From positions 65,793,245 through 65,857,244 of the forward strand of contig JAMXIF010000015.1 of NCBI GenBank assembly GCA_028583685.1: a stretch of DNA of 64,000 nt, given 5' to 3'. Each line of letters begins with the position of its first letter. Within the stretch, counting starts at the first letter, position 1. Below the pieces are notes generated by a model that was given only the letters and a program-made list of their open reading frames with translations, was not told where the DNA came from and did not search any database. This document shows, piece by piece, positions 44,068 through 56,359 of the stretch. The translations under genes were made by a program, and so were the position numbers. The DNA comes from Petaurus breviceps papuanus. Its lineage: Eukaryota > Chordata > Mammalia > Diprotodontia > Petauridae.

Positions 44068-45264
44068 ATGATAAAAAAGAAAGAAGAAAACAAAATTATG
44101 AGTATCAAAAATGAAAAGGATGAATCTACCTCCAATGAAGAGGAAATCAAAACAATAATTAGGAATTATTTTTCCCAATTGTATGCACATAAATTTGACA
44201 ATCTTAGGGAAATGGATGAATATTTACAAAAATACAGGTTGCCCAGATTAACTGAAGAGGAAGTAAATTACTTAACCCCATCTCAGAAAAGAAATTGAAT
44301 AAGCCATCAGTCAACTCCCTAGGAAAAAATCTCTAGGGCCAGATGGATTCACTAGTGAATTCTATCAAACATTTAAAGAACAATTGATTCCAATACTCTA
44401 CAAACTATTTGGTAAAATTTGTGAAGTCCTACCAAATTCTTTTTATGACACAAATATGGCACAGATACCTAAATCAGGAAGAGATAAAACAGAGAAAGAA
44501 AATTATAGACCAATCTCCCTCATGAATATAGATGCAAAAATTCTAAATAAAATATTAGCAAAAAGAATACAGCAACTTATCTCAAGAATAATACACTTTG
44601 ATCAGGTAAGATTTATTCCAGGAATTCAAGGATGGTTTAATATTAGGAAAACCATCAGTATAGTTGATCATATCAACAATAAAACTAGCAGAAACCACAT
44701 GATGATCTCATTACATGCAGAAAAGGCTTTTGACAAATTACAACATCCATTCCTATTAAAAACATAGGAATAAATGGAGCCTTCCTTAAAATAATAGGTA
44801 GCATCTATTTAGAGCCATCAGCAAGTATTATATATAATGGGCAAAAGCTAGAAGCATTTCAGGGGTGAAAAAAGGGTGTCCACTATCACCCCTCTTATTC
44901 AATCTGGTATTAGAAATGTTACCAGTAGCAATTAGAGAAGAAAAAGAAACCAAAGTAATCAAATTAGGCAAAGGAGAGTATATACTTTGCAGAGTATATG
45001 ATGATATACTTAGAGAATCCTAGAGAATCAAGTAAAAAACTACTTGAGACAATATATAAATTTGCCAAAGTTGCAGGATATAGAAGAAACCCACATAAGT
45101 CCTCAGCATTCCTATATATTTCCAATGAAATTCAACAGCAAGAGATCGAAAGAGAAATCCCATTTAAAGTTATTGTAGACATTAAAAATATTTGGGAATC
45201 TACCTGCCAAAACAAACCCAGGACTTATATGACCACAACTACAAAACACTTTTCACACAAATAA
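44068..45264 (+). pseudogene. L1 ORF2 reverse transcriptase region (broken)
   Basis: Open pieces at 44068-44298, 44384-44767 and 44998-45264 hold RT text: [20 protein letters not shown] (RT motif 1-2), [19 protein letters not shown], and [19 protein letters not shown], where DAEKAFD is the motif A region. The catalytic YADD box is degraded near 44990-45010 to a YDD-like reading. Frames change between the pieces, so no RT can be made. Confidence 0.85.
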
Positions 45265-45479
45265 AATCAGATCCAGCTAATTGGAAAAATATCAATTGCT
45301 CGTGGCTGGGTCCAGCTAATATAATAAAAATGACAATTTTACCTAAATTAAATTATATATTTAGTGCTATACCAATTAATTTACCAAAAAACTAATTTAT
45401 AGAGCTAGAAAAAAAATAGTAACAAAATTCATTTGGAAGAATAAACGGTCCAGAATATCAAGGGAATTAGTGACAAGAA

Positions 45480-46109
45480 ATGTATAAAGCAGCAGTCATC
45501 AAAACTACTTGGTACTGGCTGAGGAATAGAGGAGTGGATCAATGGAATAGATTAGACACACAAGATCCTGCTGCCTATGACTATAGTAATCTGTTGTTTG
45601 ATAAACCCCAAGACCCTATTTTTTGGGATAGTATCTCACTATTTGGCAAAAACTGGAAGATAGTATGGCAGAAACTGGACATAGACCATTATCTATCATT
45701 ATATGCCAAAATCAAGTCTAAATATGTGTATTATCTAGGCATAAAGATTGATACTGTAAGCAGTCTCAGAAAACAAGGAATAGTTTAACTGTCAGATTTG
45801 TGGAGAGGGAAAGACTTTATGACTAAACAAGAATTAGAGAACATTATAAAATGTAAAATGGATAATTTTGATTACATGAAATTGAAAATCTTCTGTACAA
45901 ACAAAGCCAATGTAACCAAGATTAAGAGGGAGGTGGGAAACTGGGAAAGAATCTTCACAACCTATGTCTCTCACAAAGGACTCACTTATAAAATACACAG
46001 AGAATTGAGTCAAATTTGTAAGAAAACAAGTCATTCCCCAATTGATAAATGGTCAAAGGATATGAACAGGCTATTTTCAGAGAAATTAAAGATATCTATA
46101 AGCACATGA
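45480..46109 (+). pseudogene. L1 ORF2 C-terminal region (broken)
   Basis: Frames 45480-45788 (MYKAAVIKTTWYWLRNRGVD) and 45798-46109 (WRGKDFMTKQELENIIKC) are the usual post-RT segment before the cysteine-rich end. A stop lies between them at about 45788. The same segment is uninterrupted in the minus copy at 54546-55205. Confidence 0.85.
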
Positions 46110-46970
46110 AGAAATGCTCTAAATCACTATTGATTAGAGAAACGCAAATCAAAACAACTCTGAGGTTATCCTGCCATCCCACCAGTCAGATTGTCTAACA
46201 TGACAAAACAGGAAAATGACAAATGCTGGAGAGGAAGTGGGCAAATTGGAACACTAATACATTGCTGGTGGTGTTGTGAACTAATCTAGCTTTTCTGGAG
46301 AGGAATCTGGAATTATGCCTAAAGGGATATAAATACTTTCATATCCTTTGACCCAGCAATACCACTCCTAGGGTTATATCCCAAAGAGATCATAGAAGTG
46401 GGATGAAGACCCATATGTACAAAAATGTTTATAGCAGCTCTTTTTGTGTTGGCAAAGAATTGGAAATTAAGGGGGTGCCCATCAATTGGGGAATGGCTGA
46501 ACAAGTTGTGATATATGCATGTTATGAAATACTATTGTGCTTTTAGAAACTATGAGCAGATGAACTTCATATTTACCTGGAGAGACTTATATGAACTGAT
46601 GCTGAATGAGAAGAATAGAACCAGGAGAAATTTGTACACAATAGAAATTGAAGGAATTCGTGAATTGTCTCTTGAAAGAGATTCCCAAGAAAAATTCCTA
46701 GGAATATTGTAGCCAAATTTCAGAGTTCCCAGGTAAAAGAGAAAATGTTGCAAGCAGTCAGAAAGGAACAATTTGGGTACTGTGAAAATACAATCAGGAT
46801 AACAAAAGATCTAGCAGCTTCTACATTAAGAGAACAAAGGGCTTAGAATATGATATTTCAGAGGTCAAAGGAGCTAGTATTGAAACCAAGAATCACCTAC
46901 CTAGCAAAACTGAGTATAATATTTTGGGGAAAAATGAATATTTAATGAAATAGAGGACTTTCAAACATTC

Positions 46971-47118
46971 CTTTTCTTGGAGGGGGGAATGCAAGGCAAT
47001 TGGGGTTAAGTGACTTGCAAGGTCACCTGGCTAGTAAGAGTTAAGTGCCTGAGGCTGGATTTCAACTCAGGTCCTCCTGTGGGCCTGTGCTCTATTCACT
47101 GTGCCACCTAGTTGCCCC
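46971..47118 (-). mobile_element. Marsupial tRNA-derived SINE in HAL1
   Basis: 'ggggttaagtgacttgcaag', 'tttcaactcaggtcctcctg' and 'ccacctagttgcccc' form the SINE body. TTTCAAACATTC at 46959-46970 recurs with one mismatch at 47119-47130. Confidence 0.9.
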
Positions 47119-47404
47119 TTTCAAGCATTCTTGATGAAAAGACCAGAACTGAATAGAAAATTTGACTTTCAATTACAAGACTCAAGAGAAGCATGAAAGG
47201 GTAAATAGGAAAGAGAAATCAAAACAGACTTATTAAAGTTGAACTCTTTACGTTCTTACATGCAAAGATGATATTTTTAACTCATAAGAACTTTCTCAGT
47301 ATTATGGTAGTTGGAGGAAATTTTACATATGTATGTATATGTATGTATACATATATGCAAACACATATGCATACACACATATATACATACATATATATGT
47401 ATGT

Positions 47405-47414
47405 ATAGATAGAT

Positions 47415-47477
<63 letters not shown>

Positions 47478-47487
47478 NNNNNNNNNN

Positions 47488-47534
<47 letters not shown>
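47405..47534. repeat. (GATA)n array with 10-N gap
   Basis: Long tandem GATA run broken by ten N at 47478-47487. The array length is probably underestimated. Confidence 0.97.
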
Positions 47535-48320
47535 GGCACAGAGTGAGTTGAATATGAAGGGATAATGTCTAAAAAATAAAACTAATGGGTGAGAGAAGAA
47601 TATATTGGGAGGAGAAAGGGAAAGAAAGAAAGAGGTAAATTATCTCATATAAAAGAGGCAAGAAAAAAGTTTCATAATGGAGGGGAAGGAGGGGAGATGA
47701 AAGGAAATGAGTGAACCTTACTCTCATTGGATTTGGCTTAAGGCGGGAATAGCATACACAATCAACTGGGTATCTTGTCATACAGGAAATAAGGGGGAAG
47801 GGGATAATAGGGAGGGCAGATTGGCACAGGGGTAATCAGAAGCAAAAACTTTTGAAAAGGGACGAAGTCAAAGGAGAAAATAGAGTAAGTGGGGGGCAGG
47901 ATAGGATGGAAGGAAACATAGTTAGTCTTTCACAACATGACTATTATGGAAGTGTTTTTCATAACTATGCATGTATAACCTATATTGAACTGCTTGCCTT
48001 CTCAATGTGGTTGGGTGGGAAGGGAAGAAGGGAGAGAATTTGGAACTCAAAGTTTTTTTTTAAATGTTAAAAAATTGTTTTTATATGCAACTGGGAAATA
48101 AGATATACAGGCAATGAGGTTTAGAAATCTATCTTGCCTTACAAGAAAGCAAAGGGGAAGGGGATGTGGGGGGTGATGGAAGGGAGGATAAACTGGGGGA
48201 AAATGTGATCACAATGCATGTCATCTTGGTGTCGGGGGAAGAGAGAGATGGGGAGGAAATTTGGAACTCAAAATCTTGTGGAAATGAGTATTAAAAACTA
48301 AAAATTAATTAATTAAAAAA

Positions 48321-50739
48321 GAGAAATATGCAGCTTCCCAAAGGTGATCCAGTGTGCTCTTATCTTCTTCTTCTGGGCCTAACACATCCATTTGGCTTGA
48401 TGCCTTTGCAGACCTGAGAGCTAACAGACAATTTTTGTGCTCCCCAATATCCTGATATTGAGTTGCATGGGGTAGACAGGCATGAAAAGTCTGAGTGTCC
48501 ATAAATGGTGGGAATGTCCACATTTATGACATCAGAGATCCATCTGAGCAACTGACTACTTTAGATATAAATGATATACAGATACTCTATGTAAAACTGA
48601 GATATCTATCCTTTAATAATTTTCAAGTGAAAATATTCCTGCTTATCCTGTGATCGTTGTAATTTTAAAAATTTCTTTATCCCTATTCCCTTTAAATAGC
48701 CACTTGATCTCTCACACTGTAGAGAAAAAGAGACCCATGCTGCCAGGGAAGGGGTAATGGGGACTTCAGAAATCTTTGCCAGGCCACAACTTTGAGAATA
48801 CTAGACTAGGAGATTTTTCCCATAACTGAGAAGCTGAGAAGTCTCTCTTCCTCTAATTACTATCTTCCTTCAGAAACTATCTGAAGGATAGTCTTTCTTG
48901 GATTGCATGGAATCAAAATAGTTGTATTTTGTGGCAGCAATGTATTTGTCAATCCTATAATAACTTTTCACTTAGAATGAATGAGTCAAAGGAAACATAA
49001 CTCCAAAGATGTACATTCTTGAATTCCAGAATATGTAAATCTCAATTGGCTTTATTTTGTTTAAATCTTGGGATTTATAACATCTTTATCCAGTTTTTCA
49101 TTCAGATAATATTTCAAAATAATATCTTGGTCATTGTGTCTGAGCTCCAAAGACAGTATACATAAAATTGATAATCTTAACATTTGGCAGTTTTGTAGTT
49201 TGGAGAGCCTAGGAGTGTACAATGTTCTGTGAGGCAGAGTTCTATTTACAGTTTGAAGATGGTCCACTATTCAGAATGAGAGGCAAGGTCCCTTTTCTTT
49301 TAATCAAGCTTTTTGCATGGGTTTATCTAGATCCCAGATGTCTTCCCTTAATTCATATTAGACATTGTTGTTTATTGTGTATACGCCTAGATAGGCTGTC
49401 TTTTCTTTAATTAAATGATACACAAATAAAGATGACTTCAGATGTGCTAAGTGAGTAGATGTCTTAAAGCACGTAATCCACAACATATTCTGAGAACTGA
49501 GAGAAAAGGATAGGAAGTGGGAAGGGGGAACAAGGGCCTCCTTTTGGAGGTGAACAGCTAGAATTTGAGTTCTGGACATAAAGTGATTTTTTTTTAATGG
49601 AATTGTTTTACATGACATATGCATTTTACATTTGCATGTCTTCAGGGCCCATGGTTGGGAATGAACTTGAGGAGGGTATTGGCTCCCTTTCACTGTCAGA
49701 ATGCAAATTACTTTTCTTTATACAAAGCAGCACATTCAAGAATGTGCCACTAGAAATCTCACTAAAATTCTAAGTCTAATAGCTTATTTTACATTAAATC
49801 TTCAAGATAAATAGACTCACTCTATTTGGTTACTTTCAGCACATTCCAACTTCATCACAACTCCCATGGCAGGTGAAATTTTTTAGTATTGTTATAAAAA
49901 GCTTTGCTCAGTTTCTTCTTCAACCTCTCTCCAGGGCGGAGTCTATAAATCAGTTCCTTATGTAAGCCCCTTTGCTGAAATCTAGGATAAACTTTCACCT
50001 TGACCCCAGACCACCTAAATGTAGTGTGTGAAGGATCCCACCTGTCACTGTAAACTTCCCTCTAGAAGCCATATCTACCTCAGAATAGCATACAGGAAAT
50101 TAACACAGCATATAAAACTTCACAAATTTTGAAATTACTCTTTCTCAAACTATTCCCCTGTGTTCTTTTGGTGTTGAGCTCAGTTTGGTGAGCTGCCCAA
50201 CCACAGAGCTAAGCTGAAACTAACCTTTCCACTCAACTCAGCAAAAAAGGTGACTTTGCCAGGGCAGATGGTAATACGTATTGCACAGTGTAATTCATTT
50301 CCATGTCAGCATGCATTTGGGACCTCTGCAGAGATTTCAAATATGTTTTCAAATAACATTTGAAACAAAGTTTGATGCTATACTGTTTCCTTTTAGGTGG
50401 ACACACCTTGCTTCTTGCCTGTACCCCCTTCCCTTGACCAAGAATTGTAATGTAAAGAACATGTGGTTCATAAAGGCTGGTTATGTTTTTGTAAGGATAT
50501 TTTTAAAATACACCCAATACATAACAGCTTGGTTGAATTATTATCTTCCATATACATCACCAACAATAATAATCTGGTAAATGAGAAAATGCTGTGATGG
50601 AATGATCCAAAAAAGAAAGGGATTAGCAGATCACTGCTATATAAGTCATTAATTCAGCTATTCCTACGATATGTCTCATGTGATCATAAACACCAGTATT
50701 AACATTTTGCATTTATATACTAGATGTATTAGAGAGGCC
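48321..50739. other. No gene recognised
   Basis: About 2.4 kb of unique-looking DNA without repeats I can name. Open frames of up to 111 codons (49358-49693 minus) show no domain. Confidence 0.55.
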
Positions 50740-51180
50740 AATTTCTTTGATGTCAGTATTCATCTAGTATTGCTGCATGATTGTGAGGCATTGAACACTG
50801 TGCTCTCTGAAGAAATGAAGATATGTATCATCCAGAGTGCAAAAGAAGGTTACATGGTGGGTGTGAGTAGATTACAATACATTACAAATGGGGGATTATG
50901 GAGATGTAGAATAAAGTATGTAATCAAAGAAAACTATTCATGGAAAGGAGATAGGCTGGTCACATAGTGAGAAAGATGAATAATGCTTCAAGGCATTTAT
51001 TCCACTGCCATCTTTGTAATGTCAAGAGAAAGAGAAGGGCTAAAGCATGTTGGGTAGACATCCTTATGGTAAACATATGGGAGACATGGACAAGAGTCAC
51101 ACAGGCTGGGAAGGTATGTAATCTGAACCAGTGGAAGGAATAGAACCATTGATAAGATCACAAATTCACTTAAACATCAC
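50740..51180 (+). mobile_element. RTE-clade LINE relic (end of ORF2)
   Basis: The reading holds LLHDCEALNTVLSEEMK and WKGDRLVT in the 98-codon frame ending at 50967, then text for an RM...R segment and GRTWTRVTQAGK-like reading. This resembles the RTE/BovB-type post-RT segment (LYGCEAW..., WAGHIARM...). There are several stops after 50967. The family is inferred from motif order. Confidence 0.6.
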
Positions 51181-52009
51181 ACACACATATCACACACAGA
51201 CATATATAGCTTAAATATTTATGACCAATATTTGGTCCAATATATATTTTCTTGTATAATTGAGATGACTGGAGTGTCAAAGTCTATGCTAATAGAACAT
51301 GGGCTCTGGCTAGAAGGATTTTGAGTCTGAGTCCCTGAAAAGTACTACACAGTGATCATCTAAGTTGACTTTTGGAGGAAATTTGAAGGTGATTGAAATT
51401 ATCTACTGATGGTTAGATGGGTGGCAATATGACAGTGTAGAGAGTTAATCAAAACTGATGCAATCACAGATCTTTTGAAGCATTGATTTAATTCTCACAT
51501 TTTGATTGAGAGATATTTAAAAAAACACCTATTTTGAAGCTAGTTTTGCCACGGGAAATTGGGGCATTTATCAAAATAACATTGAGGTTATGAATGAACA
51601 TGGGTCTTCTAAACACAAAATCATACCTTTTGTCTCACCAAAATGTAGAAAATCAAACTGATTTTGGCACGCACCCTTAGTCACTTTGTTTTATTGTTTG
51701 ATCATTTTAATTAGTAATTCTTCATAATTATTTTCAGAAGTAGTAACCTTCGAATGTGATAGGTGTTAGGGAACCACGTCCCCACACGTATCTTAAATAG
51801 GATGGAGCAGGCTGTTATGCTCTACACGGCTTGATAATCACGCCCAGTCAACTAATTGATTCATCACTTTATTAACCTTTATCTTTGATTCTGAGGCAAT
51901 TAAACATTATATTCCTATATTTTCTCATAAGTTTATAGAAATACACAATCTCTTTCACTGATTAATCAATTAGTTTCCAAACCAGTTTAGAAAATAAACT
52001 TATAGTATT
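51181..52009. other. No gene recognised
   Basis: Unique AT-rich DNA. A GC-richer patch at 51765-51850 ('gttagggaaccacgtcccca') recalls an LTR start but has no partner, so it is not called. Confidence 0.5.
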
Positions 52010-52167
52010 GTTTTTGGCTTTTTTTTAGAGGGCCATTGGGGTTAAATGACTTGCCCAAGGTCACATGGCTAGTTAAGTGTTAAGTGACTGAGACCGGATT
52101 TGAACTCAGTTCCTACTGACTCCAGGGCCAGTGCTCTATTCACTGTGCCACCTAGCCACCCCAAATC
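52010..52167 (-). mobile_element. Marsupial tRNA-derived SINE with target duplication
   Basis: 'ttggggttaaatgacttgcc', 'ggatttgaactcagttccta' and 'ctgtgccacctagccacccc' form the SINE body. TATAGTATT at 52001-52009 recurs at 52168-52176. Confidence 0.92.
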
Positions 52168-52176
52168 TATAGTATT

Positions 52177-52779
52177 TTAATCTTTCTTTCCTCTCTCTTT
52201 CTCAAACTCCTTAGTCTCAAAGGCTTAAATTAGTATTAATATTGCTAGTTATACAATTTATTAGTGATGCAACAAACAAGAAAAAAACATATTTAAGTAT
52301 ATCATTGTGGGGTGGAGGAAAGTATGTTTAGTCATATTTAGCCACTGTTATGTATGATGATCGCTCTTCAACTCTGGAAATATAGTCCTAACATTCATCT
52401 TTCTCAGGATGGTAGTCAAAGTTTCTGAAGAATTCTCTTTGCAACACCTAATCTACACCACAAATGTTGAGCTCATGTATCTCAGGTAACCACTCTTCAA
52501 TCCTTCTCAAAGAAAACAGTTAACTCAATCTCTGATGAAAGTTTCATAGTCATTTATTTCTATGCTTCACACAATCTGTCTTGAGGCTTGATGTTTAACA
52601 GTCTCCAGATTAATATGCCATTCTGGCCAAGATTCTATCCTCTCTTAAAGACACAGGAATAATATCCATACTTCTGAGGAAGGGGCTTATGCTACATCTT
52701 ACCAAGATAAAAACAATTGTTCCAAATAAGGTTTGACCTCAAATAGCCAGGACCTCAAATTCAAAATTCCTTACACTTT
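52177..52779. other. No recognised feature
   Basis: Unique spacer. Confidence 0.5.
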
Positions 52780-52836
52780 GATCCTGATAGAATGTAAGCT
52801 CCTCAAAAGGAGGAGATGCTTCATTTCTGCTGTTCA
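52780..52836 (+). mobile_element. L2 3' fragment
   Basis: 'gaatgtaagctcctcaaaag' and 'gaggagatgcttcatttc' form a short forward L2 end abutting a reverse L2. Confidence 0.6.
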
Positions 52837-53452
52837 ATCAATCAGTAAGCACTTATTAAACACCTGTTATGTGCCTGGCACTAAGAGACACCAGGCACCC
52901 AAATGCATGCATAGAAAATAAGCACAAGTTAAATTGTTTTATAAGAGCATGAATAGCTGAGGGGAACAAGAAAGGTAGAAGATGGCACGTGAGCACAGTT
53001 TTGAAAGAAAAAAAAATTCTTAGGGTGAAAGTAAGGAGGGAGTACATTCCAAGTATGGGGGTATAGCCAGTCTTAAAGTAGAGAGATAGGAGATGGAGTA
53101 TTTTGCGTGAGGACAGCAAGTAGGTCAATATGGCTAGACTATGGTGTAAAGAAAGGGAGAAAATGTATATTAAGATTAGAAGGACTGGTAGGGACAATCC
53201 TTCTTAGGAAGGATTGTAAAGAGCTTTAAAAGCCAATTAAAAGAGTTCATATTTAATTGTAGAGTTGTTAAAGAGTCAATGGAGTTTATCTAGTAGGGGA
53301 GTGACATGGTCAGAATTACACTTTTTGGGAAAGTCATTTTCACATCTATGTGTAGGATAGATTAGAAGTGGAAGAGACTTGAGCCAGAGATGCATATTGG
53401 GAGACTTGTAAAAATCCAAGTAAGAAGTGATGAGGTCCTGGACAGGTTTGTC
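52837..53452 (-). mobile_element. L2 LINE fragment
   Basis: 'caatcagtaagcacttatta', 'ctgttatgtgcctggcacta', 'agtacattccaagtatgggg', 'agtaggggagtgacatggtc' and 'gaagtgatgaggtcctggac' give a long reverse L2. Ends where ERV-like DNA begins. Confidence 0.85.
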
Positions 53453-53712
53453 TCCCCCAAGGTTCAAGCCATCAACAACTGGATGCCCACTAAGGCTATA
53501 CATATCTCTGACTGAATCCAAGTTCTCCAGCCCACTGGACCTGGCATCATCCAGGTTCCAGAGTCTGACCCTTTGAATGTGAAGTCTGACCCCCTAGAAC
53601 AGGACACAGAGAGGCAAGGACATCTCTATGCTTCTTGCCAGTAAGAAGCACTTTCAGAAGCTGAGACCTTTGCCCTTTACCCCAAAGGAATTTGTGTCCC
53701 ATTTCTTTGATG
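53453..53712 (+). other. Possible ERV inner 3' end
   Basis: Non-L2 sequence directly before an LTR-like block, ending 'cccaaaggaatttgtgtccc'. No protein recognised. A remnant of the inner region is an inference from position alone. Confidence 0.3.
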
Positions 53713-54265
53713 TGGGATGATGAAGTATAGGCTCTGGGAACCCCCTTAAGCTCTCCTTGAGTTCTTGAGGTACAGGCTCTGGTAACCCCCCCCCCCCTTA
53801 AACTCTGATTAAATCGTCCCAGTTGATGAGGCATTTGCATGAGGCCATAAGCCTTACTTTGTGGCTAGGCCCAAACGTCACAGTATTAGTAGACTTCCCA
53901 CCCTTGAACCTATCAAAATATCAATCCACCCTTGAACTGGTCTAGCCCACCATTATCTGTAGTCTCCAGGTAGCCTCCAGCAAATTCCCACCCTTAATCA
54001 CATATTGACCTCATCTGACTTCTCCTGAAGACCTTCCCAAACTCCTCCTCTAGACCACCCCTAGATCCTTCCCACAACCTTTCTGTATATAAGATCCCAT
54101 CTTCCCTCCCTGTGTGAGAGAGCCGTAAAATGACCTAGCACAGACTTACTCTGTGTTTAATACAAGTGAACTTTTAATAAACTTTACTTTTCTTTGGCTT
54201 AGAAGACTTGAGTGGAATTCATTCAGCAGGAACCAGTGTGTTGGTATTTTGGGGTCTCCATAGCA
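53713..54265 (+). mobile_element. LTR (family E), broken ERV remnant
   Basis: CT-rich text with a repeated 'aggctctgg' motif, a TATA box (TATATAAG, about 54086-54093), AATAAA at 54176-54181 and an end 'gtctccatagca'. The TATA to poly(A) spacing of about 90 bp fits a short R region, unlike families A-C. The left boundary is approximate and no target duplication was found. Confidence 0.65.
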
Positions 54266-54440
54266 ACCCTAACCCTCTTTATGTGTAACCTCTTAATTTT
54301 TATGGTGATGATGGCCTTGTAAGTAGAGAGAAGGCATTCAGTCAGTAAGAATTTCAACAAGAAAGAGAGCTATTGCAGTTGTAATCACAAGATTTGGTAA
54401 GTAATTGAACAAGTGGAATGAAAAATTGTGAGGAGTTAAA
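54266..54440. other. No recognised feature
   Basis: Short spacer. Confidence 0.5.
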
Positions 54441-54474
54441 GATGATGATGGTGGTGGTGGTGGTGGTGGTGATG
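54441..54474. repeat. (GAT/GGT)n microsatellite
   Basis: GATGATG followed by eight or so GGT units. A THER1-like fragment ('gcttaaagtttgcaaagttc') follows to about 54545. Confidence 0.95.
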
Positions 54475-54567
54475 GCTAGCAATTACATAATGCTTAAAGT
54501 TTGCAAAGTTCTCTTTATGCTTTTCCACTCAGTGACTTCATTAGGTCATATACACACACAGCATTTG

Positions 54568-55212
54568 TCATTTTCCTGTTTTGTCATCTTAGCCAATCTG
54601 ACTGGTAAGATGTGGTACCTCAGAGTTGTTTTGATTTGCATTTCTCTAATCACTAGTGATTTAGAGCATTTCTTCATGTGCTTATAGATATTTTTAATTT
54701 CTTTCTCTGAAAATTGCTTGTTCATATCCTTTGACCATTTATTAATTGGGGAATGACCTGTATTCTTATAAATTTGACTCAGTTCTCTGTATATTTTATA
54801 AATGGGTCCTTTGTGAGAGACATAGGTTGTAAAGATTCTTTCCCAATTTCCCACCTCCCTCTTAATCTTGGTTACATTGGCTTTGTTTGTACAGAAGATT
54901 TTCAATTTCATGTAGTCAAAATTATCCATTTTACATTTTACAATGTTCTCTAATTCTTGTTTAGTCATAAAGTCTTTCCTTCTCCACAAGTCTGACAGGT
55001 AAACTATTCCTTGCTTTACGAGACTGCTTACAGTATCAACCTTTATACCTGGATCATGCACCCATTTAGACTTGATTTTGGTATATGGTGTTAGATAATG
55101 GTCTATGCCCAGTTTCTGCCATACTATATTCCAGTTTTCCCAGCAGTTTTTGCCAAATAGTGAGTTCTTATCCCAAAAACCAGGGTCTGGGGGTTTATCA
55201 AACAATAGTTAA
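54568..55212 (-). mobile_element. L1 ORF2 C-terminal fragment with an intact frame
   Basis: A minus frame at 54546-55205 (219 codons) encodes the L1 ORF2 segment from FDKPPDPGFWDKNSLFGKN through LGIDHYLTPYTKIKSKWVHD, DFMTKQELENIVKCKMDNF and SHSPINKWSKDMNKQF-like text to MTKQENDKC. It is uninterrupted, unlike the copy at 45480-46109, so it is a fairly young piece. It is cut at both ends and has no RT, no 3' UTR and no A tail. Confidence 0.9.
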
Positions 55213-55879
55213 TTCCTCTCTTTAAGTATTTAGCAAAGCAGCTGTATTTGTCTCAGCTTGAGTCAGAAGCAGGTTGATGAATTCTGCCCATGACCAGTTT
55301 GACACATAACTGTGGAGTGAGGGCAGGGAACATCTGCAATAAAAAGAATTCAGACTTCCAGCTTAGGCAGCATTTGAGTCAGGAAATGGCCTAACTGTAC
55401 TTTGATCTCCAAAGACGTTTTCACTAGCCAGGTGAAGGCTCTACCACGGTTTCTGACTCTGTAGAATCTGTAGAGTTCCAAAACCAAGGATTGCTCATGT
55501 ACATGGGAGAAAGGATTTTACATAGAATACCACTTAGCACGTCACTAAAAGTAGCCCCCTTTTGAACACTGAGAAGTGGTTAATTCAAGGTTAGAAGGGG
55601 AATTTTTACAGTCCTCCCACTTTGTTAGAGGTGACATTGCCAACAAGAATATTGAATTGTAGCAGCCATGATACAATAGACCATCTCCTTTTATTCTCAC
55701 ATCAGAATTTGCCATGGAATAGAATGATTTTTGGAGGACTTTGCCATGTGCATTAGACCAAGCCAAGGTGGGACACACCTTTGGGATATACATTATGTTG
55801 ATAGGGAGTCCATTTGCACCCACACAAGGTAGTAGATGTGCTGCAATGGGAGAAGCCCTCTTATACTTAATAGTTTCAT
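55213..55879. other. No gene recognised
   Basis: Unique-looking DNA. A 134-codon minus frame (55545-55949) runs into a MIR and shows no domain. Confidence 0.5.
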
Positions 55880-56040
55880 GAGTCACTTGACTTCCCTTAA
55901 CCTCAGTTTCCTCATCTGTAGTATATGATATTAATGGTACTTTTTTCAAAGGTAATTGTGAGGATCAAATAAGATAATGTTTATATAATATTTTGCAAAC
56001 CTTCAGGTGCTAAATAAATGATGGTTAATACTATCATTAT
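55880..56040 (+). mobile_element. MIR-type SINE, 3' part
   Basis: 'aacctcagtttcctcatctg', 'aattgtgaggatcaaataag' and 'ataatattttgcaaacctt' are a MIR core and tail. Confidence 0.85.
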
Positions 56041-56359
56041 TTCCTCCTATAGACAATCAGGGTACCTCAATGTTTTTTGAACAATGAGAGCCATGGTCAT
56101 ATCAGTACATTATATAACTTTAACTGTGTGAGATATATTTTGTTTGATTAGAGCCTTCAAAAGTATGTTTCATTATGCTGAAATAATAGTCTTTTAAAAA
56201 ACAGTACTAGAGTAAATAAGATCATATGTTTTCTGTATGTCTGTTAATTATATGAAAATAAAGATATTTCTACCTTCGTGATTTTATATATACACACACA
56301 CAGCCACAATGCTGGTGCAGGTCCTCATCATCTCATAATGAGATTCATGATGGAAGGGT
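56041..56359. other. No recognised feature
   Basis: AT-rich spacer. Confidence 0.5.

Larger units (their letters stand above)
42240..46641 (+). mobile_element. L1 element: 5' spacer and most of ORF2
   Basis: A purine-rich spacer precedes ORF2 (from about 42735). Endonuclease, reverse transcriptase and C-terminal parts follow in order, interrupted by a SINE (43545-43700). Several frame changes and stops break the reading after the endonuclease. The element changes abruptly at about 46641 into HAL1 ORF1 text, so its own 3' UTR is missing. It is the best-preserved ORF2 in the window but inactive. Confidence 0.9.
46642..48320 (+). mobile_element. HAL1-like element: ORF1 C-terminal domain and 3' UTR
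   Basis: Starts abruptly with ORF1 C-terminal text ('gattcccaagaaaaattcct', 'gaatattgtagccaaatttc', 'cagttgcaagcagtc'-like). It continues without ORF2 to a purine-rich 3' region ('ggaactcaaaatcttgtgga') and tail near 48320. It contains a SINE (46971-47118) and a GATA array. The 5' part is absent and no frame is intact. Confidence 0.75.

Noticed and set aside
47282-47539. Tandem array resembling a spaced repeat
   Set aside because: Simple (GATA)n microsatellite, not a CRISPR array or a coding repeat.
49358-49693. 111-codon minus-strand open frame
   Set aside because: No motif and no supporting context in unique DNA.
51765-51850. GC-richer patch resembling an LTR start
   Set aside because: No matching end, no poly(A) signal and no target duplication were found.
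53276-53840. Minus-strand frames of 81 and 97 codons
   Set aside because: Antisense to L2 and LTR E, with no domains.
55545-55949. 134-codon minus-strand open frame
   Set aside because: Its start lies in a MIR relic and no domain is visible. Chance is more likely than a gene.
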